DNA of 64,000 nucleotides, taken from the NCBI RefSeq assembly GCF_050303215.1, contig NZ_JBNLBH010000132.1:62001-126000 (forward strand), in the 5' to 3' direction. The DNA comes from Haliangium sp050303215 (lineage in GTDB: Bacteria; Myxococcota_A; Polyangia; Haliangiales; Haliangiaceae). Below, in pieces: positions 27,118 to 37,258 of the stretch. The first letter of the stretch is position 1. The number at the start of each line of letters is the position of its first letter. Under the pieces are notes generated by a model. The model made no database searches. It saw only the letters and a list, made by a program, of their open reading frames with translations, and was not told the DNA's origin. A program made the position numbers and the translations under genes.

Positions 27118-28113
27118 TTAGCTTGGGGGCGGGGAAGTCGGGATCGGTCCGGTCGCGCGGGCCTCCTGGACAGGTTGGGTGAGGTCGTCGACGAAGCGCG
27201 CGGCGGCCGGATCCCAGCGTCGCAGCCGGTGCGCGTGCACGCGGGGGCGGGCTTCCAGCGCGCCGGGGGCCGCGATGTCGAAGATGCGATAGCGCGCGGT
27301 GCGCTCGGGACGGTCGCCGAGGTAGGTGCCCGACTGGATCCCGCGCACCGGGATGGCGGCGCCGTCGGGGCCGGGCAGTTGGTGGTGCATGTCGCGGTGC
27401 TCGTGGCCGTGCAGCACCAACTCGGCGCCAGTCCGGGCCAGCACCTCCGCCAGCGCGGCCGCGCCGTGGAGCCCGCGGATGCGGCTCGTGGCCGCGGGTC
27501 CGGCCGGGGGGTGGTGGATGGCGACCAGGCGCAGGCTGCCCGACAGCCGCGGCGAGGCGAGGATCTCGGCCAGGCGGGTGAGCTGGTCCGAGGCGAGGGT
27601 CCCGTAGGCGGTGAACCACGGGGTGGGCACGGCCGTGCACAGGGCGACGATCGCAACCGATGGGCCGGGTCCGGCCGAGCCGCGTACGCGCACCACCGGC
27701 CAGGGGCTGGGCCCGTCGTCGCGCCAGTCGTCGTCAGCGCGGTAGTAGTCGGCGAAGACCTGGTCGAAGCAGGGGCCGCCCGCGGGCACGTAGGCGTCAT
27801 GGTTGCCGGGCAGGACGGTGACCTGGTCCGGTTCCAGGGACAGGCGCTCGAAGCAGTCCCGGGCGAGACGGAACTCAGGCTCGAGGGCGAGGTTGGTGAG
27901 GTCGCCGGTGCAGACGACGTGGTCGATGCCCTGGGCGTTGATGTCTTCGACCATGGCCTCGAAGATGTGGTTGTGGTGGTGGCGGGCGCGGCTGCGCAGC
28001 AGGTTGAGCCCGCCGAGCGCACGCTTGTTGGCAAAGTCGAGCCAGCGCACGCCCTCCAGCGAGAGCAGGTGGAGGTCGGAGAGATGGGCGATGCGCATCA
28101 TCGTGTCCGCCAT
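27118..28113 (-). CDS. Calcineurin-like metallophosphoesterase
   Basis: The 331-residue protein carries all five metallophosphoesterase blocks: HLSDLHL, CTGDLTN, LPGNHDAY, AIHHPP and LHGHEH. This arrangement is typical of class III cyclic-nucleotide or UDP-diacylglucosamine-type phosphoesterases. The start at ATG 28113 is chosen because it puts the first block at residue 9; the frame extends upstream to 28200 but would then overlap the divergent gene at 28177. The last 60 residues are low-complexity. No signal peptide, so cytosolic. Divergent from the MEMO gene by 63 bases. Confidence 0.9.
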   Translation of the reverse strand: MADTMMRIAHLSDLHLLSLEGVRWLDFANKRALGGLNLLRSRARHHHNHIFEAMVEDINAQGIDHVVCTGDLTNLALEPEFRLARDCFERLSLEPDQVTVLPGNHDAYVPAGGPCFDQVFADYYRADDDWRDDGPSPWPVVRVRGSAGPGPSVAIVALCTAVPTPWFTAYGTLASDQLTRLAEILASPRLSGSLRLVAIHHPPAGPAATSRIRGLHGAAALAEVLARTGAELVLHGHEHRDMHHQLPGPDGAAIPVRGIQSGTYLGDRPERTARYRIFDIAAPGALEARPRVHAHRLRRWDPAAARFVDDLTQPVQEARATGPIPTSPPPS

Positions 28114-28176
28114 GGGTCTTTTGAGATAGCACGTCGGGCGGCCGCGCGCGGCCGGGTTTCGCGTTATGCTTCCGGG

Positions 28177-29076
28177 GTGCGGCGATCTCCCGGTGAACAA
28201 CGTCGAGACACGGCTCGCCCACCCGCGGTCGCAGGGCGCTTCTATCCCGCCGGCGCGGCGGAGCTGTCACAGCAGGTGAACGCGTTGCTGGCCGCTGGGC
28301 GAGGGACGCGAACTCCAGGCCGGGCCTGGGCGGTGATGGCGCCCCACGCCGGCTACGTCTTCTCCGGGGGCGTGGCCGGGGCGGTGTTCGCGTCCGTCGA
28401 GGTGCCGGCGCACGTGATCGTCATGGGTCCCAATCACACTGGGTATGGCCCCCGCATCTCGGTGATGAACGAGGGCTCGTGGCGGCTGCCGGGGGCCGAG
28501 GTCGAGGTCGATGGCGGGCTCGCCGACGCCATCTTGGCGGCCGCGCCCGCGGCCGTGGCCGACCGCGAGGCCCACCGCCTGGAGCACGCCATCGAGGTCG
28601 AACTGCCCTTCCTGGTCGCGCGCCGGCCCGATGTGCGCGTCGTGCCGATCGTGCTCGGGCGGCTGTCCGCGGACCAGGCGGTGGACTTCGGGCGGGCCCT
28701 CCACCAGGCGGTGCGGGAACATTTGTCGCAGCCGGGCGGCGTCGAAGACGCGAGCGCGCGCCCCGAGGACCAGGTGTTGGTGGTCGCCTCCAGTGACATG
28801 AGCCACTACTTGCCCGACCAGGAGGCGCGCCGGGTGGACCGCGTCGCCCTGGACGCGCTGCTCGGCTACGACGCCGACGCCCTGTATCGGACCGTGGTCG
28901 AGCACGAGATCTCGATGTGCGGCTTCGTGCCGGCCACGGCCATGCTCGCCTACGCCCGCGCGGCCGGTGCACAGCCGCCCGAACTGCTGGCCTACGCCAC
29001 CAGCGCCGAGGCCTTCGGGGACACTGACCGGGTGGTCGGCTACGCCGGTGTGGTCCTGGGCGCGCGCGGGTCGTGA
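28177..29076 (+). CDS. MEMO-family protein (AmmeMemoRadiSam system protein B)
   Basis: The 299-residue protein has the MEMO1 family motifs: AVAGRFYPA at the start, VMAPHAGYVFSGGVAG, VIVMGPNHTGYG, LEHAIEVELPFL, VASSDMSHYLP and CGFVPATAMLAYA. It resembles a class III extradiol dioxygenase fold. In bacteria it is often next to AMMECR1 and a radical-SAM gene, but neither is here. The start is GTG 28177 with only a weak upstream CCGGGG; the longer in-frame extension to 27175 is antisense to the phosphoesterase and rejected. Function in bacteria is unsettled. Confidence 0.9.
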   Translation: MRRSPGEQRRDTARPPAVAGRFYPAGAAELSQQVNALLAAGRGTRTPGRAWAVMAPHAGYVFSGGVAGAVFASVEVPAHVIVMGPNHTGYGPRISVMNEGSWRLPGAEVEVDGGLADAILAAAPAAVADREAHRLEHAIEVELPFLVARRPDVRVVPIVLGRLSADQAVDFGRALHQAVREHLSQPGGVEDASARPEDQVLVVASSDMSHYLPDQEARRVDRVALDALLGYDADALYRTVVEHEISMCGFVPATAMLAYARAAGAQPPELLAYATSAEAFGDTDRVVGYAGVVLGARGS

Positions 29077-29140
29077 TCCACGACACGGTCGGGTGTCCGC
29101 CGGATGCACCGGATGCGAGGGTGTCGTGTATTCTGCGCCG

Positions 29141-29365
29141 ATGATTCGGACGGGCTCGATGTGTTCACCTGACCGGGGTCCTCGTCGGCTCCGCACCTGG
29201 CTGCTGCTGGGGTTGCTCCTGGGTGGGGCTGTGTCCTGCGACCTGGGTGATCTGCCGCCGCCGCCACCAGGGCCGGACGCCGGCACCGACGCCGCGCCGG
29301 CAGAGGCCACTTCGACCCCGACCGCGCGCGCGCGGTCGCCGCACAATCGTCGCCTCGGGAGATGA
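29141..29365 (+). CDS. Small Pro/Ala-rich lipoprotein
   Basis: The 74-residue product has a basic N-terminus, a hydrophobic core (LLLGLLLGG) and lipobox AVSC, followed by five prolines and an Ala/Thr/Arg-rich low-complexity tail. There is no recognisable domain. It lies 110 bases before the cytochrome operon in the same direction and may be its first gene, although the gap makes that uncertain. Short length and biased composition leave doubt that it is translated. Confidence 0.45.
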   Translation: MIRTGSMCSPDRGPRRLRTWLLLGLLLGGAVSCDLGDLPPPPPGPDAGTDAAPAEATSTPTARARSPHNRRLGR

Positions 29366-29474
29366 AAACCCCCGCAGGACCGGTGTAAGGTCCCGGTGTC
29401 GTGCTGCACGCTGCGGGCGTGGCAGACCTCGCGTATACCCGCTCGCAGCCAGCCCAGGCAAGGAGTCTTCGCCC

Positions 29475-29885
29475 ATGGCAGTTCTTGTTTCCCACTCGTG
29501 CCGAGCAGCGATGGTGGCAGCCGCCTTGTGCCTCGCGTTCGGCGCCTGTGCCGAAATCGACGACCGTCCGGCCGAGTGGTCCTACATCCACGCGGCCATC
29601 ATCAAGCCCAACTGCACCACGTCCAACTGTCACACCGACATCAGCAAGGCCGCGGGCATCTCGTTCGACGACCGCGACCAGGGCTATCGCTTCCTGGCCG
29701 GCGTGGCCTGTGACAGCGGCGCCGCCGCTCGCGACCTGGTGGTGGCAGGCGAGCCCGAGCTGTCGAAGTTGATGTTCATGATCCGCGGGGAGGAGGTGCG
29801 TGTGATGCCGCCCGACATTCCCCTGGCCGAGGCCGAGATCGACCTCATCGAGCGCTGGATCGAAGGAGGCGCCCTATGCGACTGA
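29475..29885 (+). CDS. Cytochrome c-like lipoprotein with CX4CH haem motif
   Basis: The 136-residue protein starts at an ATG with AGGAG 11 bases upstream. It has a lipoprotein signal ending AFGAC. The mature part reads like a planctomycete/myxobacterial type cytochrome c: IIKPNCTTSNCHTD carries a CX4CH haem-attachment motif instead of CXXCH, and VMPPDIPLAEAEIDLIERWIEGGA provides the usual distal methionine and closing helix. It overlaps the next gene by 10 bases (stop within ATGCGACTGA), so it is co-translated with the haem-porin. It would sit on the periplasmic or outer-membrane face and carry electrons to or from the porin complex. Confidence 0.82.
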   Translation: MAVLVSHSCRAAMVAAALCLAFGACAEIDDRPAEWSYIHAAIIKPNCTTSNCHTDISKAAGISFDDRDQGYRFLAGVACDSGAAARDLVVAGEPELSKLMFMIRGEEVRVMPPDIPLAEAEIDLIERWIEGGALCD

Positions 29886-31090
29886 GTCCCTCTCGTCCCC
29901 GCGTGACCCCGGTCGCGGTCGGCCTGGCCGCCGCGGTCGTCATGCTCCTGGTCCAGCTCTGGGCCGGCGAAGGCCGCGCGTGGGCGTATCCGCAGTTTCA
30001 GTTCCAGACCTACAACGCGCGCTGCAACGTGTGCCACTTCTCGCCCGCCGGTGGGGGCTTGATCAACGGCTTCGGCCGCGACGAGGCCGGCGATACCATC
30101 AGCGGGCGCGGCAACGGCGGCTTCTTGCACGGGGTGTGGTCGCCGCCGGAGTGGCTGGCGCTGGGCGCGGACCTGCGCGCCGCCGGGCTGTTCAAGAAGA
30201 ACGCCGACGAGCCCCAGGCGCTGCTGTTCCCGATGCAGGCCGATCTGTATGCCCGGGCCGCCTTCTCGGGGTTCTCGGTGAACGTGATCGCCGGCTTGCG
30301 CGGGGTGGCCCGGTCGGTGGAGCCGGGTCAGGGCCAGGAGCGCGGGGTGCTCGATCGGGTGGTCTCGCGCGAGCACTATTTGATGTACAGCAACGGCGAG
30401 TGGTACGCCCGCGCCGGTCGCTTCCACGCCCCCTATGGGCTGCGCTACCAGGACCACAGCTCGTACACCCGGCGCTACCTCGGCCAGCACACCATGGAGG
30501 AGACCTACAACGCCTCCGGCGGGTACGTGAGCGATGAGTACGAGTTTCACGTCACCGCCTTCGCGCCCGCGCCGGTGTTCGTGCTCAGCGGCAACGAAGA
30601 CCTCGACAACGCGCCGGTGGGCAACGACGGCGTCGGCGGGGCGTTTTATTACGAGAACCGGAATGAAGACCAGACCGGGGCCTTTGGGGTCCAGGCCAAG
30701 GTCAACATGGCCGACGAGACGTCGACCTACTGGCTGGGCGGGCTGTACAAGCGCTACTACGAGGATCAGAGCGTGATGGTGCTGGGCCAGCTCGACCTGG
30801 GCTTGGGGACCTTCGCGAGCGAGATCGACGCCGACCCTCAGCTCAAGCTCGCGGCTCACCTCGGGATGACCTATTACCTCACCACGGGCGTCATGCTGGG
30901 CGCCATGCTCGAGCGCTACGATCCCGACGTGCTGCTGTCGAAGACCGGTCGGGATGCGGTGGTGCTGCAGGCGCAGTACCTCCCCTACGCGCACGTCGAG
31001 GTCCACCTCCTGGGCAAGCTCGAGTTCCAGGGCGAGGACTACGCCTCGCCCGCGCCCATGGGCCTGCTCATGCTCCACTACTTTCTGTGA
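29876..31090 (+). CDS. Outer-membrane porin-like protein with N-terminal CXXCH haem motif
   Basis: The 404-residue protein has a signal peptide ending GRAWA. Immediately after, QTYNARCNVCHFSPAGGGLINGFG supplies one CXXCH haem site. The remaining 340 residues are alternating aromatic/polar strands (EHYLMYSNGEWYARAGRFHAPYGLRY, YYENRNEDQTGAFGVQAKVN, MLGAMLERYDPDVL) ending in ...LLMLHYFL with a terminal aromatic/hydrophobic residue, as in outer-membrane beta-barrels. A haem domain fused to a barrel is unusual and recalls porin-cytochrome conduits, where a barrel houses haems that carry electrons across the outer membrane. Neighbours on both sides are cytochrome c lipoproteins. Confidence 0.82.
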   Translation: MRLSPSRPRVTPVAVGLAAAVVMLLVQLWAGEGRAWAYPQFQFQTYNARCNVCHFSPAGGGLINGFGRDEAGDTISGRGNGGFLHGVWSPPEWLALGADLRAAGLFKKNADEPQALLFPMQADLYARAAFSGFSVNVIAGLRGVARSVEPGQGQERGVLDRVVSREHYLMYSNGEWYARAGRFHAPYGLRYQDHSSYTRRYLGQHTMEETYNASGGYVSDEYEFHVTAFAPAPVFVLSGNEDLDNAPVGNDGVGGAFYYENRNEDQTGAFGVQAKVNMADETSTYWLGGLYKRYYEDQSVMVLGQLDLGLGTFASEIDADPQLKLAAHLGMTYYLTTGVMLGAMLERYDPDVLLSKTGRDAVVLQAQYLPYAHVEVHLLGKLEFQGEDYASPAPMGLLMLHYFL

Positions 31091-31103
31091 CCCGGTGACC
31101 GCC

Positions 31104-31808
31104 ATGCACGCACTCTCCTTGCCGACCTACGCCCTGAGTTCGCTGCTCGTCCTTGGCGCGGTGGCGTGTGCGCCGAGCGCGCCGTCGAACCCGACCTGGG
31201 AGGACGACATCAAGCCCCTCCTGGCCGCCAACTGCGTCCGCTGCCACCGCGAGGAGCCGCAGAACTTCGCCCCCACCCTGTTCCGCTTCGACGTGTGCTC
31301 GACCACGATGGTGAACGGCTCGCAGTGGGACGGGGCCAAGGAGCGCATCGAGCGCATCATCGCCCGCGGGGGACAGGGCACCATGCCGCCCGGGCCGGCC
31401 GCGCCGCTGAGTGATCGCCAGGTTGAGATCCTGCAAAACTGGGCCGACAACGGCGCGCCCTGCTCCGGGACCGGCAACGCGGCCCCGGTCTTCGTGTTGC
31501 TCCAGCCGCTGGCCGACTCGGTGCTGACCGGGGCGGCCGGGCCCGAGCTGGTGCTGCGCTACGCGATCGAGGACGCCGACGCCGACCCGGTCGAGGGTCG
31601 GCTGTGGGCCGTGGACGAGCACGGCCGCTGGTCCGCGATCGGTGCAGAGCTCTATGACGGAGCCGGGGCGCTGCGCTGGCCGCTGGCGACGGTGGCGGCG
31701 GGAACGTACGAGCTGGTGGTCGAGCTCGACGATGGGATCGAGGTCCACGAGCGGAGTGTGGGCCGGGTGCGGCTGTCGCCGGCGGGCGAACTGGCCGAGC
31801 TACGCTGA
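31104..31808 (+). CDS. Cytochrome c lipoprotein with Ig-like C-terminal region
   Basis: The 234-residue protein has a lipoprotein signal ending AVAC. The haem domain has ANCVRCHREEP (CXXCH) and the distal Met in GTMPPGPAAPLSDRQVEILQNWADNGAPC, as in single-haem planctomycete-type cytochromes. After residue 125 a beta-rich segment (VFVLLQPLADSVLTGAAGPELVLRY, TYELVVELDDGIEVHERSVGRVRL) looks like an Ig/fibronectin-like domain. It starts 13 bases after the haem-porin stop, completing the operon. An in-frame GTG at 31095 is the alternative start. Confidence 0.85.
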   Translation: MHALSLPTYALSSLLVLGAVACAPSAPSNPTWEDDIKPLLAANCVRCHREEPQNFAPTLFRFDVCSTTMVNGSQWDGAKERIERIIARGGQGTMPPGPAAPLSDRQVEILQNWADNGAPCSGTGNAAPVFVLLQPLADSVLTGAAGPELVLRYAIEDADADPVEGRLWAVDEHGRWSAIGAELYDGAGALRWPLATVAAGTYELVVELDDGIEVHERSVGRVRLSPAGELAELR

Positions 31809-31838
31809 GCGGCGAGGTGGTGGAGCTGCGCTGAGCGG

Positions 31839-33098
<1,260 letters not shown>

Positions 33099-33186
33099 CG
33101 CGCCCGTCAGCAAAGCACGGCCGCCCGGGCCTGACAACCGCGAAACCCCGCCCACCTGGGCTCCGAATGCACTACAATGACCGGCC

Positions 33187-35315
<2,129 letters not shown>

Positions 35316-35331
<16 letters not shown>

Positions 35332-35819
35332 ACGGTGAGCCGGTATCGGTCGACGCTCACCCGATGAAGCGCCTGCTCGACGTCCTGCGCGACGACTGCG
35401 GGGTCACGGGCACGAAGGAAGGCTGCGGCGAAGGCGAGTGTGGTGCCTGCACGGTGCTCGTCGACGGGGTCGCGGTGGTGTCGTGCCTGGTCCCGGCTGC
35501 CCAGGTGGCCGGGCGCGCAGTCACGACCATCGAGGGGCTGCGCGACCACCCCATCCAGACCGCCTTCGCCGCCCACGGTGCGGCTCAGTGTGGGATCTGT
35601 ACGCCGGGCATGATCATGGCCGCGTTGGCCCTGCCGGCCGATCCCTCGCTGGATCAGATCCGCACTGCCCTGGCCGGCAATCTGTGCCGCTGTACCGGCT
35701 ACGAAGCCATCTATCGGGCCATCATGGCCGCGCTCCGCACCGCTCCGGCCGTGCAGCAGGCGGGGCCCGTGGTGGTCCCGATGGATCCGCCGAGCGCGGA
35801 CGAGGAGGCGACGTCGTGA
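35316..35819 (+). CDS. xdhC: Xanthine dehydrogenase 2Fe-2S subunit
   Basis: The 167-residue subunit has both clusters: the plant-ferredoxin type (CGVTGTKEGCGEGECGACTV) and the second domain cysteines in CGICTPGMIM and NLCRCTGYEAI. It passes electrons from molybdenum to FAD. A 20-residue acidic tail follows the second domain. The start overlaps the Mo subunit; the stop overlaps the FAD subunit by GTGA, consistent with a 1:1:1 complex. Confidence 0.95.
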
Positions 35820-36637
35820 GGGCCGCGCTCGGGTCGCTGTCGCTGTTCGAGCCCGGCAGCCTGGACGAAGCCCTGCGCGTCTTGGCCGAGCAGGCCCCCG
35901 TGATCCCCATGGCCGGGTGCACGGACCTGTACGTGGCGCTAGAGAGCGGCCTGGTGCCGGGGCCGAGCTACATCAATATATGGGGGCTGAGTGAGCTGCG
36001 CGGCATCGAGCTGCGCGGCGAGCTGCTTCGCATCGGGGCTCTGACCACGTACACCGAGCTCATCGAGTCGGCCCTGGTCGGGGAACGGCTGCCCATTCTG
36101 GCCGCCGCCGCGCGTGAGGTGGGCGGCGCCCAGATCCAGAACCGAGGCACCGTGGGTGGCAACATCGCCAACGCCTCTCCGGCCGGCGACAGCTTGCCGG
36201 TGCTGGCCGTGGCCGAGGCCGAGGTGGTGCTCGCGAGCACGGCGGGAGAGCGACGGGTGCCGTTCACGAGCTTCTATACCGGCTACAAGCGCAGCGTACG
36301 CCGGGACGATGAGCTCATCGTGGCGGTCGAGATCCCGCCGATCGAGGGGCAACTGTGGTTCCGCAAGGTCGGGACCCGGGCCGCCCAGGCCATCTCCAAG
36401 GTCGTGATGGCGGCGGCGCGCGGGTCGTCACCGAGAATCTCGTTGGGCAGCGTCGCCGCCACTGTGGTGCGCCTGCCCGCCACCGAAGCCTGCCTGGCCG
36501 GCGGCGGCAGTTTGGACCAGGCCTGCGACGCGTTGGCCGGGGAGATCCAGCCCATCGACGATCTGCGCTCGTCGGCGGCGTACCGGCTCCGGGTCGCCCA
36601 GAACTTGCTCCGTCGGTTCTGGACCGAGACCGCCTGA
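35816..36637 (+). CDS. xdhB: Xanthine dehydrogenase FAD-binding subunit
   Basis: The 273-residue subunit has the CO-dehydrogenase-flavoprotein FAD-binding motifs MAGCTDLYVAL and RGTVGGNIANASPAGDSLPVL. It uses GTG 35816 with GAGGAGG about 8 bases upstream and the GTGA overlap with the preceding stop. It hands electrons to NAD+ or another acceptor. It is the last gene of the operon; a 620-base gene-free region follows. The C-terminal AYRLRVAQNLLRRF helix is the usual end of this family. Confidence 0.93.
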   Translation: MRAALGSLSLFEPGSLDEALRVLAEQAPVIPMAGCTDLYVALESGLVPGPSYINIWGLSELRGIELRGELLRIGALTTYTELIESALVGERLPILAAAAREVGGAQIQNRGTVGGNIANASPAGDSLPVLAVAEAEVVLASTAGERRVPFTSFYTGYKRSVRRDDELIVAVEIPPIEGQLWFRKVGTRAAQAISKVVMAAARGSSPRISLGSVAATVVRLPATEACLAGGGSLDQACDALAGEIQPIDDLRSSAAYRLRVAQNLLRRFWTETA

Positions 36638-37258
36638 ACGCGGCCGACGGTCTCACCACGCCCGGGACTGTCCACGGTGGCGTAGCGCTCCGTGCCTGAA
36701 CGAGAGCCCAGGTGTTCGCCCGCGCGAGCATCGGGAACCTGCGTGCCGAGGCTGTCGCTGGCCTCCGTTTCGAGGGCAAAGCGCGCCTCCGGGGGGCGTC
36801 GCCATGGGTTGGTGCGACGGTGAGCACGCGCCTGGCTCGCACCGAGACGGGCGTCACGGCACGCGACCGGCGATCGTGCGCGGGGATTCCACGGTGACTG
36901 GAATCGGCGTTCGCTCAGAGTGTACGGGTTCTGCTCTGGCTGAAAAAATCCCTGCCGACTGAGACATCCGGAGTAGAGAAACATTAGTTATCTATATTAC
37001 TCCCATTACTCAGTATCGCTCGTTCGTTCACAGTTTGGGTATCGAATCGCGACGAATGTTCTACGCCAGAATAAGTAATTTTAGGTAGTTATGCCAGTTC
37101 AGAGGATATCGAAGGGCTCGAACGTCGGTGCAGGTGCATTTGCACAGTGACTATACTTTTGCAGCAGAAGTGGAAAAAAGTACTGGACCGGTGCAGATGT
37201 TCTACATATAGTGGAATTGTCTCCTCTCACTGAAATCCTCACTGCCAAGCGAGTCACA
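36638..37258. other. Gene-free region with AT-rich leader (about 36930-37210)
   Basis: After about 290 bases of ordinary GC-rich DNA there are roughly 280 bases at about 45 % GC by eye (for example ATTAGTTATCTATATTACTC, AATAAGTAATTTTAGG). It contains the palindrome GTGCATTTGCAC at 37134-37145. No frame is coding. It is the obvious promoter/leader for the RCC1 lipoprotein gene, and its composition stands out from everything around it. Confidence 0.7.

Noticed and set aside
27175..28176. Long N-terminal extension of the MEMO gene (to 633 residues)
   Set aside because: It is antisense to the metallophosphoesterase; a GTG at 28177 gives the normal family length.
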